Shown here one piece after another: positions 18,534-27,257 of a stretch of 64,000 nucleotides of DNA. The notes beneath the pieces were generated by a model. The model ran no database searches. It worked only from the letters and a program-made list of their open reading frames with translations, and was not told where the DNA came from. The position numbers and the translations under genes are program-made. The stretch is from Xanthomonas sp. Leaf148 (GTDB lineage: Bacteria; Pseudomonadota; Gammaproteobacteria; Xanthomonadales; Xanthomonadaceae). The stretch is from positions 1,749,118-1,813,117 of the forward strand of contig NZ_LMOP01000008.1 in NCBI RefSeq assembly GCF_001423585.1. The letters run 5' to 3'. How positions within the stretch are numbered: the first letter of the stretch is position 1; every line of letters starts with the position of its first letter.

Positions 18534-18694
18534 TGCGCTGCATGGGTGTCGACGTAAGCGCGTCGGCAGCCGGCGGCAGCAGGGCCGTGACGCGCGGAGG
18601 CCATATCAAGGGTGTGCGGTGCACGGGATGCGTCGTGTGCCTGCGTGGCACATAGCGTGCGAGGTCGCTATCCCCAGCGCTCCTGGCCCGCAGC

Positions 18695-18880
18695 TCAGTC
18701 GGTTGCCAGCACCGGTTTGCGGCGACGCATCAGCTGGTGGACGCCGGCCCAGATGATCATCAAGGGCCACCATGCTGCAATCACGTCGCCCAGGTCGATG
18801 CGGCTCAGGCCAAGATTGTTGAGCAGGAACATCCCGCCCATGACGATCAAAAACAGGCCGGAAGTCAGTCGGTAATGCAT
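18695..18880 (-). CDS. Small DUF5668/LiaI-like membrane protein (61 aa)
   Basis: MHYRLTSGLFLIVMGGMFLLNNLG followed by DVIAAWWPLMIIWAGVHQLMRRR: two short membrane segments separated by an amphipathic turn, with a basic C-terminal end. This is the DUF5668 fold seen at the N-terminus of LiaF-like and related envelope-stress proteins, here as a stand-alone mini-protein. A second gene of the same family lies 395 bp away on the same strand. Function unknown. Confidence 0.7.
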   Translation of the reverse strand: MHYRLTSGLFLIVMGGMFLLNNLGLSRIDLGDVIAAWWPLMIIWAGVHQLMRRRKPVLATD

Positions 18881-19275
18881 GGCGGCGTCCTCGTTGGGTG
18901 TGAGGCCATGCTGCGCGCGATGGCCCCGCCAATCAGGTGCCGGAAGTCAACAGTTGCGGGTGACAGTCGTCATGTCGCGCTGCTGCCGGGTGCGCATTGA
19001 TCGTGAGTTGTCATCAGGGCGCACGCGGTAACGACGACGGACGCGATGGTCATGGTCGTTGCAACATCGGAAATGGTGTTGGATCAGAAAATGGTGCTGG
19101 ATCAGAACGCTTCATCGAATGCACTAGGCTTCGCACGTACCCTCATCCGCCCCTTCGGGGCACCTTCTCCCGAGGGGAGAAGGTGGGCATTGCGGCTGAA
19201 CTGCTACGGGAACTACCAGCGCGGAGGCACCGCTGTGACGACTCCCCAATCCCGACGCCCCAATCCCAGCCCCAC
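18881..19275. other. 395-bp spacer between two DUF5668 genes
   Basis: No gene. It contains a short direct repeat of GGATCAGAA-type sequence (two units of about 18 bp near 19073-19108) and a paired hairpin element: a CGCCCC TT CGGGGC-type stem near 19149-19161, then CCTTCTCCC / GGGAGAAGG at 19163-19183. Confidence 0.6.
19139..19183. repeat. Intergenic double-hairpin element
   Basis: Two adjacent stems, a GCCCC-TTC-GGGGC stem and a perfect 9-bp CCTTCTCCC / GGGAGAAGG stem with a 3-base loop. A degraded relative (CCTTCTCCTGTGGGAAGG) occurs at about 47991-48007 after trpA. From experience such sequences are abundant between Xanthomonas genes; that is recall, not something tested here. Confidence 0.5.
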
Positions 19276-19443
19276 CTACTTGCCACGCCCGAACAACATG
19301 CCGATGCCGCAGGCCACCAGCGCGGCCGGCCACCAGGTGGCGATCAGCTTGCCCAGACTGAGATTGGTCCAGCCCAGGTTGTTGGCCAGAAACAGCAGGC
19401 CCACGAGGATCAGGATCAGCGCGGCGACGACATTGGATTTCAT
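19276..19443 (-). CDS. Small DUF5668/LiaI-like membrane protein (55 aa)
   Basis: MKSNVVAALILILVGLLFLANNLGWTNLSLGKLIATWWPAALVACGIGMLFGRGK. It shares the layout of the 18695-18880 protein: hydrophobic helix, NNLG turn, a TWWP/AWWP motif, second helix and basic tail. The open frame continues upstream into the HIT-gene 3' end but the ATG at 19443 gives the matching N-terminus. It lies 28 bases after the HIT gene on the same strand, so it may be read as the last gene of that operon. Function unknown. Confidence 0.65.
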   Translation of the reverse strand: MKSNVVAALILILVGLLFLANNLGWTNLSLGKLIATWWPAALVACGIGMLFGRGK

Positions 19444-19471
19444 GCGAGAGGGCAGCTTGGCGAACGGGCGC

Positions 19472-19909
19472 CTATCGTAGCCGCTGCGCCCATGCCGCGA
19501 CACGCTCGTGTAAGGCGTCGGCGGCAAACCGCTGTGCCTGGCCGCTGCCCCAGACCGGGCCCGGCCAGGCCGCATCGCCGGGATGACGGCCGACCAGGTG
19601 CACATGCAGCTGCCGCACGATATTGCCCAGCGCCCCGATGTTGAGCTTGGTCACGACAGGCTCCACGCGCAGCAACTGCGAGAGCTGGTTGATCTCGGCC
19701 AGCAACAAGCGCTGCTGGCCGCCATCCAGATCGATCCACTCGCTGACATCGGCCACCCGCGGCACCAGCACCAGCCAGGGGAAGCGGGTGTCGTCCATCA
19801 AGCGCACCTGCGACAGCGGCCCGTCGGCGACGAATACGCTGTCGGCCGCCAGCCGCGCATCCAGCTCGAAGTCGCTTGCCGCAGGGGCGCTCGATGCCGG
19901 TGCGCTCAT
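19472..19909 (-). CDS. HIT (histidine triad) family protein
   Basis: A 145-residue nucleotide hydrolase/transferase of the HIT fold. The active-site stretch is IVRQLHVHLVGRHPGDAAWPGPVWG: the triad is Q100-L-H102-V-H104, with Gln in place of the first His, as in one known bacterial subgroup; H102 would be the nucleophile. The start ATG overlaps the stop of the dienelactone hydrolase gene by four bases (ATGA), so the two are translationally coupled. Substrate unknown, probably a nucleotide-type phosphoramidate or dinucleoside. Confidence 0.88.
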   Translation of the reverse strand: MSAPASSAPAASDFELDARLAADSVFVADGPLSQVRLMDDTRFPWLVLVPRVADVSEWIDLDGGQQRLLLAEINQLSQLLRVEPVVTKLNIGALGNIVRQLHVHLVGRHPGDAAWPGPVWGSGQAQRFAADALHERVAAWAQRLR

Positions 19910-20568
19910 CCCAGATGCGCCTCGAAGAAGCCCAGGGTGCGTTCGAGCGCACGCTCGGCGCTGTCGGCGTCGTAGTGGTTGGGGTCGATGCTGCGGTTGA
20001 AGGCATGGCCGGTGGGATACACGAAGGTTTCCATCTGCGGTAGTTTTTCGCGGTGCGCCTGGATCGCTTCCGGCGGGATGCTGGCGTCCTGTTCGCCGAA
20101 GTGGAACATCACCGGCGCCTTGGGCGTTTCGTCCAGCAGCTGGGTGTTGCGGCCGCCGTAATAGCTCACCGATGGCAGGCCCAGGCGGATGGCCGACAGC
20201 AGCGCCACCGAGCCGCCCCAGCAATACCCCACCGTGCCCACCTTGCCGGCGCGGGTCAGCAAGGTGGCGGCGGATTTGACCACCTCCACTGCGCGTTCCA
20301 GGCCCACCGCGTTGGCCAGGGCCAGGCCGCGTTGCACGCTGGGCTGGTCGTACGGCAGTTGCACGTCCTTTTCTTCCAGATCGAAGAAGGCCGGCGCCAG
20401 CACTTCATAGCCGCGTGCGGCGTAGTCGTCGGCGACCGCGCGGATATGTTCGTTGACGCCGAAGATTTCCTGGATCACCACCAGGCCGCCGCGCGGGCTG
20501 GAGGCGGGGGTGGCGTGCCAGGCGGCAACCTGGCCGTCGGGGGTGTCGAGCGTGGTCCAGTGACCCAT
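19906..20568 (-). CDS. Dienelactone hydrolase family protein
   Basis: A 220-residue alpha/beta hydrolase. The catalytic triad is visible as Cys116 in the nucleophile elbow GYCWGG, Asp161 in HFGEQDASIP and His188 in PTGHAF, which identifies the Cys-type dienelactone hydrolase family. It begins MGHWTTLDTPDGQVAAWHA. There are no other aromatic-degradation genes nearby, so carboxymethylenebutenolidase activity is family-based and the real substrate is uncertain. First gene of an operon with the HIT protein. Confidence 0.88.
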   Translation of the reverse strand: MGHWTTLDTPDGQVAAWHATPASSPRGGLVVIQEIFGVNEHIRAVADDYAARGYEVLAPAFFDLEEKDVQLPYDQPSVQRGLALANAVGLERAVEVVKSAATLLTRAGKVGTVGYCWGGSVALLSAIRLGLPSVSYYGGRNTQLLDETPKAPVMFHFGEQDASIPPEAIQAHREKLPQMETFVYPTGHAFNRSIDPNHYDADSAERALERTLGFFEAHLG

Positions 20569-20672
20569 GGGAATTCCTGATGTGCAGCGAGGGAGGCGCG
20601 CATTATCGACCGGACCGGCATGGTGAAAAGTGAGGGTTTCGCAAAGCCGGCCGGGCTGGCGCGTCTTTGCGG

Positions 20673-20702
20673 TTCAGAGCGTTGCCCGCACGCCGCTATA
20701 AT
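20673..20702 (+). promoter_or_regulatory. Candidate sigma-70 promoter of rimO
   Basis: A consensus -10 hexamer TATAAT at 20697-20702, with a weak TTCAGA at 20673-20678 giving an 18-base spacer, 49 bases before the rimO start codon. Confidence 0.5.
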
Positions 20703-20751
20703 TGGCCCTGCCCAGGCCCCAGGCCGCTCCACTTCCCAGGCTCCTGCTTCC

Positions 20752-22125
20752 ATGTCCCAGCTGAACCCCAAAGTCGGCTTCGTCAGCCTTGGCTGCCCGA
20801 AGGCGCTCGTCGATTCCGAACGCATCCTCACCCAGCTGCGCGTGGAGGGCTACGACATCGTGCCCAGCTACGACGCGGCCGACGTGGTGGTGGTCAACAC
20901 CTGCGGCTTCATCGATTCGGCGGTGACCGAATCGCTGGATGCGATCGGTGAGGCGATGAACGCCAATGGCAAGGTGATCGTCACCGGCTGCCTGGGCAAG
21001 CGCCCCGAGCAGATCCGCGCGGCCTACCCGCAGGTGCTGGCGGTGTCCGGCCCGCAGGACTACCAGAGTGTGATGGAGGCGGTACATGCGGCCTTGCCGC
21101 CGCGTCACGACCCGTTCGTGGACCTGGTGCCGGACTACGGCATCAAGCTGACCCCGCGCCATTACGCGTACTTGAAAATTTCCGAAGGCTGCAACCACCG
21201 TTGCAGCTTCTGCATCATTCCCTCGATGCGTGGCGATCTGGCCTCGCGTCCCGTGGACGAGGTGCTGCGCGAAGCCGAGCGGCTGGTGCGTGGCGGCGTC
21301 AAGGAACTACTGGTGGTGTCGCAGGACACCTCGGCCTATGGCGTGGACCTGAAGTACGCCGAGCGCCCGTGGCGCGACCGCATGTACCAGACCCGCATGA
21401 AGGCGCTGTGCGAAGGCTTGTCGGAGCTGGGCGTGTGGACGCGCCTGCATTACGTGTATCCGTATCCGCACGTGGACGATGTGATTCCGTTAATGGCCGA
21501 AGGCAAGCTGCTGCCGTATCTGGACATCCCGTTCCAGCACGCCAGCCCGCGCATCCTCAAGCTGATGAAGCGGCCCGGTGCGGTGGAAAAAACCCTCGAG
21601 CGCGTGCAGCGCTGGAAGGCGATGTGTCCGGAGATCACGGTGCGCTCGACCTTCATCGTCGGCTTCCCCGGCGAGACCGAGGCCGAGTTCGAATCGCTGC
21701 TGGAGTTTCTGGATCAGGCGCAGCTGGACCGTGTCGGTGCATTCGCCTACTCGCCGGTGGACGGCGCCAGTGCCAATGCGCTGCCCGACCCGGTGCCGGA
21801 AGAAGTGAAGCAGGAGCGCCTGGCGCGCTTCATGGCCAAGCAGGCGGAGATTTCCGCCATGCGGCTGGAAGCCAAGATCGGCAGCGTGCAGCAATGCCTG
21901 GTCGATCTGATCGAAGACGACATCGCCGTAGCCCGTTCGCGCGCGGACGCGCCGGAGATCGACGGCCTGGTGCATATCCAGAACGGCGGCGAGCTTGGGC
22001 TGAAGGTCGGCGACCTGATCGATGTGGAAATCACCGACAGCGATGAACACGATTTGTTCGGCGACGCATTGCCGCCTACCGGCGCTGCCCAGCAGGGGCG
22101 CGCGCTTAACCTGCAGATGGTGTAA
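20752..22125 (+). CDS. rimO: Ribosomal protein S12 methylthiotransferase RimO
   Basis: A radical-SAM enzyme that adds a methylthio group to Asp89 of ribosomal protein S12. The 457 residues show the three-part layout: an N-terminal UPF0004 domain with cluster ligands C15, C51 and C80, the radical-SAM motif C147-NHR-C151-SF-C154, and a C-terminal TRAM domain ending DLFGDALPP. The signatures [16 protein letters not shown] and [12 protein letters not shown] separate RimO from MiaB. The ATG at 20752 is used; the longer frame upstream runs through the promoter. Confidence 0.97.
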   Translation: MSQLNPKVGFVSLGCPKALVDSERILTQLRVEGYDIVPSYDAADVVVVNTCGFIDSAVTESLDAIGEAMNANGKVIVTGCLGKRPEQIRAAYPQVLAVSGPQDYQSVMEAVHAALPPRHDPFVDLVPDYGIKLTPRHYAYLKISEGCNHRCSFCIIPSMRGDLASRPVDEVLREAERLVRGGVKELLVVSQDTSAYGVDLKYAERPWRDRMYQTRMKALCEGLSELGVWTRLHYVYPYPHVDDVIPLMAEGKLLPYLDIPFQHASPRILKLMKRPGAVEKTLERVQRWKAMCPEITVRSTFIVGFPGETEAEFESLLEFLDQAQLDRVGAFAYSPVDGASANALPDPVPEEVKQERLARFMAKQAEISAMRLEAKIGSVQQCLVDLIEDDIAVARSRADAPEIDGLVHIQNGGELGLKVGDLIDVEITDSDEHDLFGDALPPTGAAQQGRALNLQMV

Positions 22126-22166
22126 CCGGCCGCAAGCCGGCGCACGTTGCGCAACAGCAACGTGCG
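22126..22166 (+). terminator. Twin hairpins immediately after rimO
   Basis: A 5-bp stem (CCGGC / GCCGG) starts directly after the rimO stop, followed by a perfect 10-bp stem CGCACGTTGC / GCAACGTGCG with loop GCAACA at 22141-22166. No T tract, so it may be a processing or rho-dependent end. Confidence 0.5.
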
Positions 22167-22190
22167 ACACCAAGCCGCCACAGGCCTATC

Positions 22191-22256
22191 GTAGGGGCGC
22201 GTCAGAGCGCGACAGGGCTGTTCCCGATCAAGCCAACCGCGCACGCTGCGCCCCTA
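22191..22256 (+). repeat. GTAG-headed REP-like palindrome
   Basis: Begins GTAGGGGCGCGTCAGAGCGC and ends in a complementary GCGCCCCTA, forming a long imperfect hairpin. It closely resembles the palindromes at 38995, 39219 and 39442. GTAG-headed REPs are known from Stenotrophomonas and related bacteria. It lies between the convergent rimO and greB genes. Confidence 0.75.
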
Positions 22257-22407
22257 TAGCGCAGCCGATCGCTTCAGTTGCCTGCGCGTTGCTCCGCGCC
22301 GAGCGCATCGCCCAACAGGGTGTCGCTCATGTCAGCGCGCGATGCTTCTTGCCGATAACACCATCGCGCAAAGGCGCCTTTACAGCTCAGCCGCCTGCGT
22401 CACCTGC

Positions 22408-22914
22408 TTACTGACTGCCGTAATCCACCGACACCACCACAAAGGTGTGCTTCCCGGCCGGCAGTTGCGCCTCGAACTCATCGTCCACACGCTTTTTCAG
22501 CAGCGCGCGCGCCAGCGGCGAGTCGATGCTGATCCAGCCCAGGCCGGCATCGGTTTCGTCCGGACCGACGATGCGATAGCGCAACAGCTCGCCACTATCG
22601 GCATCTTCCAGCTCCACCTGCGCGCCAAAAAACACCGCGTGCGGGTCGGTGGGCGCGGTATCCACCACGCGCAACGCTTCCAGGCGTTTACTGAGATAGC
22701 GCACACGGCGGTCGATCTCGCCCAGCTGCTTCTTGCGATAGGTGTACTCGGCATTTTCCGATCGATCGCCCTCGGCGGCAGCCGCGGCCAGTGCGCGCAC
22801 CACCTCGGGCCGCCGCACCCGCCACAGATCTTCCAGTTCGACCTTCAGACGGGTGTGACCCTCGGGCGTGATCAACGCGGTGCTCTTTTCGGCGGGCGGG
22901 CGCCAGCGGCTCAT
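22408..22914 (-). CDS. greB: Transcript cleavage factor GreB
   Basis: A 168-residue RNA polymerase secondary-channel factor that rescues backtracked complexes. The N-terminal coiled coil (about 14-84) carries the acidic tip GDRSENAEY with D50 and E53, the residues that hold the catalytic magnesium. The C-terminal FKBP-like domain has [29 protein letters not shown]. The fingerprint and length fit GreB better than GreA. The start [10 protein letters not shown] is the only ATG near the domain boundary. Confidence 0.92.
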   Translation of the reverse strand: MSRWRPPAEKSTALITPEGHTRLKVELEDLWRVRRPEVVRALAAAAAEGDRSENAEYTYRKKQLGEIDRRVRYLSKRLEALRVVDTAPTDPHAVFFGAQVELEDADSGELLRYRIVGPDETDAGLGWISIDSPLARALLKKRVDDEFEAQLPAGKHTFVVVSVDYGSQ

Positions 22915-23026
22915 GTCGGGCTTGGAGTGTCGGACAGCGGGGGCGCGATGCTAGCGCGCATGGACGGCTTGCGCATCTGCCGCCGCCCGGCGAAGCTTTG
23001 CGCCATTCTCGGACACGGACGTTGTC

Positions 23027-24493
23027 ATGTTGCTCATGCCGCTGCACAAACCCTGGTCGCGCCAGAACATTCCGTGGGTGACGCTGCTGCTGGTGCTGAT
23101 CAATGTCGTTGTCTATGTAGGCTATCAGCGCAAGGACGATGCGCTGGTCGAAAATGCTGTGCATTACTACGTCGCGTCGGGGCTGGGCACACTGGAAGCG
23201 CAGGCCCACGCACGCTACCTGGCGCAGACTACCGACCCCAAGCTGCGCACCGCGCGACAGGGCAAGCTGGACAGCGTGCCGGCACCGCAGCGCATCGCGT
23301 ATCTGGCGCATTTGACACTGCACGATGTCGCCTTTGCGCAGGCCTTGCGCGGCGGCGCGTTGTTTAAGGACGAGGAGCAGATGCGCGAATGGCGCGGTCT
23401 ACGTGCGCCTTACGATGCCCGCCTGTCCAGGGTGTTCACGCTGCGTCATCTGCAACGCAGTTCGGAGTGGTCGCCGGCGCGGATGCTGACGGCCACCTTC
23501 TTGCATGGCGACTTCGATCATTTGCTCGGCAACATGGTGTTTCTGTTGGCGCTGGGTACCTTGCTGGAAGGGGCGATCGGCAGCGGCTGGTTTCTGCTGC
23601 TGTATCTACTGGGCGGGTTTGGCGCCAGCGCGACGAGTCTGTGGTGGCGCTGGGGCGAGCCCGGTGGCGGGCTGGGCGCGTCCGGTGCGATCGCCGCATT
23701 GATGGGGGCGTTCTGCGTGGTGTGGGGCCGCCGTCGGGTGCGGTTTTTCTACTGGTTTTTTGTGGTCTTCAACTATGTGCGTGGGCCGGCGATTCTGCTG
23801 CTGCCACTGTGGCTGGGCTGGGAGTTGTACAGCCTGCTGGGCAGCGATAACGGCGGTGTCGCCTTCGAAGCGCATGCCGGCGGCTTGGTCAGCGGTGCGC
23901 TGCTCGGTGCGTTGCTGGTGGCGGTGCGGCAAACCCGCCCGGCCTTCATGGACGAGGACGCCGCCGCACAGGTGGACGACCGCTGGGAGCGGGCGCAGCG
24001 CCATCTGGGTCGCATGGAGAACCTTGAAGCCGAGCGGCTGCTCGCCGAGCTTGCCAGCGAGACGCCACACAGCCCGGACGTTGCGCTGGCCCGTTACCGC
24101 GTGGCCCGCAACGCCGGACGCACGCAGGACGCCGTGCGCCACGCGCAGACGCTGTTGCACCTGCCCAGCCATAACGCACAACAGACACGCGTCCAGCTGG
24201 GCGTGGCAGCAGAACTGAGCAAGGACACGATCGCCGTTGCGCTACCGGCACGCATGGCCCTGGTCGGCGCGTGCCTGCGTACCGGGTTGCTGGCCGATGC
24301 CGAACGTTTGTTGAAGGAGTGCGACATCGAGGCGCCACGCGCCGAACTGGCCCAGCAGTGGTTTGTGCTGGCGTTGCGGCACGGCGAACTGCAGGCCGGC
24401 GAACAGGGCACGCGGGTGTTGCAGCTGGTGCGCGATCAATTTCCGGAGCAGGGGCAGGCGGTCAAAGCGCGTTTCCTGCTTGAGAACGGTTGA
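23027..24493 (+). CDS. Rhomboid family intramembrane serine protease with C-terminal soluble repeat region
   Basis: The core has the rhomboid catalytic pattern: HGDFDHLLGN at 160-169, GLGASGAIAALMG with nucleophile Ser219, and the general base His283 in EAHAGG. About six membrane segments lie between residues 15 and 300. A large loop of roughly 110 residues separates helix 1 from the rest. After residue 300 comes about 180 residues of soluble, helical, TPR-like sequence (ERAQRHLGRMENLEAERLLAELASETP...), facing the cytoplasm by topology. Rhomboids cleave membrane proteins within the bilayer; substrate unknown. ATG at 23027, or the ATG three codons later. Confidence 0.9.
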   Translation: MLLMPLHKPWSRQNIPWVTLLLVLINVVVYVGYQRKDDALVENAVHYYVASGLGTLEAQAHARYLAQTTDPKLRTARQGKLDSVPAPQRIAYLAHLTLHDVAFAQALRGGALFKDEEQMREWRGLRAPYDARLSRVFTLRHLQRSSEWSPARMLTATFLHGDFDHLLGNMVFLLALGTLLEGAIGSGWFLLLYLLGGFGASATSLWWRWGEPGGGLGASGAIAALMGAFCVVWGRRRVRFFYWFFVVFNYVRGPAILLLPLWLGWELYSLLGSDNGGVAFEAHAGGLVSGALLGALLVAVRQTRPAFMDEDAAAQVDDRWERAQRHLGRMENLEAERLLAELASETPHSPDVALARYRVARNAGRTQDAVRHAQTLLHLPSHNAQQTRVQLGVAAELSKDTIAVALPARMALVGACLRTGLLADAERLLKECDIEAPRAELAQQWFVLALRHGELQAGEQGTRVLQLVRDQFPEQGQAVKARFLLENG

Positions 24494-24758
24494 CGCAGCT
24501 GCGTGTTCGAGTGGATTTCGGAGGTATCGGTGGCAGGCGTTTTAAAGCCGTATCAGCAGCGGCCAGCCGAGCCCAGCGAGCGGTCGTCGGTACGATTGGA
24601 TGGTGCGCTCAGTACTCACTACATGCCGTTCTGAGAGCCGAGCGCGCGCACTTTCGGCTATGCAGGCGCTTTATGAGGTGGGTCAAACCGGTTTTGAGGG
24701 CTGGCCGCCACCGTCCGGCTGCGGCGATGTGTGTTGGACTGCCAAGAGCGGCTAACAG
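24494..24758. other. Spacer after the rhomboid gene
   Basis: No gene visible. Together with the repeat at 24759-24875 it fills the 387-bp gap between two convergent genes. Short fragments near 24600-24700 look like further decayed repeat sequence but I cannot align them securely. Confidence 0.4.
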
Positions 24759-24875
24759 AATGTAGCCAGTAGTCGTCAGGTGGGTGTGGACTGCGCGGAG
24801 AGGGCGTACGAGTGGTCCATGCCGCACCGCGCACCGGCCGCGCGCGCCTGGCGGTGAGCGCATTCCTTTTGTTAG
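24759..24875 (-). repeat. Dispersed convergent-gap repeat, copy C
   Basis: Aligns with the copies at 31267-31398, 44165-44285 and 56201-56330. Shared blocks with copy B include GTCGTCAGGTGGGT/GCCGTCAGGTGGGT and GTGGTCCATGCCGCACCG, and the closing GAGCGCA...TTTGT. This is a diverged member. Confidence 0.65.
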
Positions 24876-24880
24876 ATGCG

Positions 24881-26155
24881 CTACGCCGGTTGGATCGCAA
24901 CCGCCCGTAACGCCGCATCCAGCTTTGCGCGTTGTGCGGCATCGTCGCAATGCCCCAAGGCGCTTTGCAGGATGACGCGCGCCTGCTCATCGCGGCCGAA
25001 ACGCTCGGCCAGCATCAGCCCGGCATCCAGCGACCAGCTGGGCAGCATCGGATCGCGTGGCCAGCCTGCGATGGCGGCCAGTAGCCCATCGGTCGCAAGC
25101 TGAAACTGCCCGGCCATCTTGGCGCGCTCGGCCAGCAGCGTGGCCTGTCCCGGGAGCAGCGGGGTAAACGCGGCGTCGCTGTCCAGGGCTTCGCGCTGCA
25201 ACGCAAGCGCGCGGCGCTCCTGCTTCTCCTGCAACAAGCGGTTGATGTACTGCCGGGTGTGCTCGCGCAGCTCGTCGTTGCGATGGTGCTGGCGCAGCAG
25301 GCGTTGATACAGCTCGTGCACTGCCAGGCTCACTGCGCGCGAGCGGACCGCGCCACGCAGGGCTTGGAACGCCTCGTCGGAATGCCCGTCGCGCACGTAC
25401 TGTTCGGCCTCGTCGAGCAGGCGCTGATCCGGGTCGGCGCGTTCGTGCGCAGCCCCGCCGCTAGGGACATAGCCCAGCGCTTCGTGGTACTGGTACACCA
25501 GATACCCGAGCAGATGAAAACTGGCGAACAGGGTCCAGATCGAGGTCATCATCACCGTCGCCTCGCGTACCAGCGGCGGCAGATATTTCAGTGCGACGAA
25601 GACCGCTGCGGTACCGCTGCCCTGGATCACGTAAAGCAAGCCGTAGGCGGCCAGATACGGCCAGCCGATCCGCAGCGCCATGTCGATCGACACCGCCGGA
25701 TTGAGCGCGCGGCGCAGGCTGCCATCGATGGCGAGCGAGATCAGCATGCCGGGCAGCAACAGCATGGTGCCCAGATAAGCGATGGTCAGCCCGAATTTAC
25801 CTGCAAGCGCGGCGGCGACGCCGATCACGATGCCCAGTGCAAAGGCCAGCAGGATCAAACGCAGCACCGCACTGTCGAAGCTGTTGTAGCCGAGCCTTGG
25901 CGCATCGGGCTGACCATCGGCGGTATGGCGCAGGATGTCGAAGGCATAGGTGTAGGTCGCCATACCCAGCACGCCCATGACCACCAGTTTGAGGATGCCC
26001 GGCAACACCAGCAGCGCGCTGCACAGCGTCAGTGCGATCAACGCATACAGTGCCGAGCCGCGCAGCGGATAAGTGGCGATCGCCGGGATGCGGGTCCAAA
26101 ACGGTGCAGGTGCAGCCTGTGCGGCAACCCTGTGCGCGCGAAAACGGTCTTCCAT
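24881..26155 (-). CDS. Multi-pass inner-membrane protein with C-terminal helical (TPR-like) domain
   Basis: A 424-residue protein starting MEDRFRAHRVAAQ. Five or six hydrophobic segments lie between about residues 30 and 250 (for example LYALIALTLCSALLVLPGI, LRLILLAFALGIVIGVAAAL, TIAYLGTMLLLPGMLISLA), resembling the DUF4013 type of membrane protein. From residue 260 on it is soluble and rich in helix pairs (ADPDQRLLDEAEQYVRDGHSDEAFQALRGAV...), like tetratricopeptide repeats. The layout mirrors the neighbouring rhomboid, a membrane part plus cytoplasmic repeats. I do not recognise a function. Confidence 0.75.
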   Translation of the reverse strand: MEDRFRAHRVAAQAAPAPFWTRIPAIATYPLRGSALYALIALTLCSALLVLPGILKLVVMGVLGMATYTYAFDILRHTADGQPDAPRLGYNSFDSAVLRLILLAFALGIVIGVAAALAGKFGLTIAYLGTMLLLPGMLISLAIDGSLRRALNPAVSIDMALRIGWPYLAAYGLLYVIQGSGTAAVFVALKYLPPLVREATVMMTSIWTLFASFHLLGYLVYQYHEALGYVPSGGAAHERADPDQRLLDEAEQYVRDGHSDEAFQALRGAVRSRAVSLAVHELYQRLLRQHHRNDELREHTRQYINRLLQEKQERRALALQREALDSDAAFTPLLPGQATLLAERAKMAGQFQLATDGLLAAIAGWPRDPMLPSWSLDAGLMLAERFGRDEQARVILQSALGHCDDAAQRAKLDAALRAVAIQPA

Positions 26156-26575
26156 GACGCTCCCCAAGCGTGTGATGTGCCGGGATTGTGCGGCGATGCG
26201 CGGCTGGGTGCAATTGGGATAGCGCGGCTGCCCGGGGACGTCGATCTGGGTGGGATCCGCTGCCTGCCGCACGCAATCCTGCGGCTGCGCTGCCTGGCGC
26301 CGTGGATATCGTGGCGTTAACAGGCGGCGTAGGCGGGTCCTGCATGGTCAGCTGCAAAAAAGCGCCGATGGTGCCGCCGGCATGTAGCTGGCTTACAACG
26401 ATTGAACGCATTGCGACGGGCGAGCCATCGGGCATCAGGAACCATCGGCCGCGCAATGGACTTCTGCGTGGAACCTATGGTTCGCTACCGGTCGGCTGCC
26501 GGCCATGTGGCGACGTTGCTGCAGGCGGCACGCGCTGCCGTGCAATCGCGGTGGCTCAGTCATTCCCCCTATCGC
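26156..26575. other. Divergent region upstream of nudK
   Basis: 420 bp between the divergent membrane-protein gene and nudK. The nudK reading frame stays open through about 190 bases of it, but coding there has no family match, and the TTG at 26588 has the ribosome site. I see no other gene or repeat. Confidence 0.5.
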
Positions 26576-26590
26576 AAGGAGTTCTGCTTG
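26576..26590 (+). promoter_or_regulatory. Ribosome binding site fixing a TTG start for nudK
   Basis: AAGGAG at 26576-26581, six bases before TTG at 26588. In-frame ATG/GTG codons upstream lack such a site, and TTG gives a 199-residue protein close to E. coli NudK (191). Confidence 0.7.
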
Positions 26591-27187
26591 AATCCATCTG
26601 TCGCCGACACCCCGCAGGTTCGCATTCGCAGCATCGATGTGTTGTCCGACAACTGGTATGTGCTGCGCAAGGTCACCTTCGACTTCCAGCGCAAGGACGG
26701 CCGCTGGCAGACGGTGTCGCGCGAGGCGTATGACCGCGGTAACGGCGCCACCATCCTGCTCTACAGTCGTGCCAAGCAGACGGTGATGCTGACCCGGCAA
26801 TTCCGCCTGCCGACGCTGCTCAATGGCAACCCGGATGGCATGCTGATCGAAGCCTGCGCCGGCTTGCTCGACCACGACGATGCGCTGACCTGCATCCGCA
26901 AGGAAACCGAAGAAGAAACCGGCTACCGCATCGACAACGTGCGCAAGGTATTCGAGGCCTTCATGAGCCCGGGCTCGGTCACCGAACGCCTGTACTTCTT
27001 CGTCGGCGAATACTTCGACGGCGACAAGGTGAGCGACGGTGGCGGCGTGGAAGAAGACGGCGAAGAGATCGAGGTGCTGGAACTGTCGCTCGACTCTGCG
27101 CTGTTGATGATCGCATCCGGCGAGATTGCCGACGCCAAGACCATCATGTTGCTGCAGTACGCCAAATTGCATGGCGTGCTGGAGTAA
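26588..27187 (+). CDS. nudK: Nudix hydrolase NudK (GDP-mannose pyrophosphatase family)
   Basis: Hydrolyses GDP-mannose to mannose-1-phosphate and GMP in the characterised relatives. The 199 residues follow E. coli NudK throughout: VLSDNWYVLRKVTFDFQRKDG, REAYDRGNGATILLYSR, TRQFRLPT, and the Nudix box at 92-113 ending EEETGY with the metal-binding glutamates. MSPGSVTERLYFFVGEY and GGGVEEDGEEIEVLEL also match. The start is a TTG with a strong Shine-Dalgarno. GDP-mannose is a precursor of exopolysaccharide and LPS in xanthomonads, so a role in sugar-nucleotide balance is a reasonable inference. Confidence 0.9.
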   Translation: MNPSVADTPQVRIRSIDVLSDNWYVLRKVTFDFQRKDGRWQTVSREAYDRGNGATILLYSRAKQTVMLTRQFRLPTLLNGNPDGMLIEACAGLLDHDDALTCIRKETEEETGYRIDNVRKVFEAFMSPGSVTERLYFFVGEYFDGDKVSDGGGVEEDGEEIEVLELSLDSALLMIASGEIADAKTIMLLQYAKLHGVLE

Positions 27188-27210
27188 TCAGAGTTCGGTC
27201 AATCGTATCG

Positions 27211-27234
27211 TCCGGCAACTTGCGGGTTGCCGGA
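27211..27234. terminator. Perfect 9-bp hairpin between convergent genes
   Basis: TCCGGCAAC / GTTGCCGGA with a TTGCGG loop in the 70-bp gap between nudK and the convergent gene ending at 27258. Lacks a T tract but is the only structure in this gap, so it may act for both directions. Confidence 0.5.
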
Positions 27235-27257
27235 GCCAGTCAATAGTGGCGCTGAGC

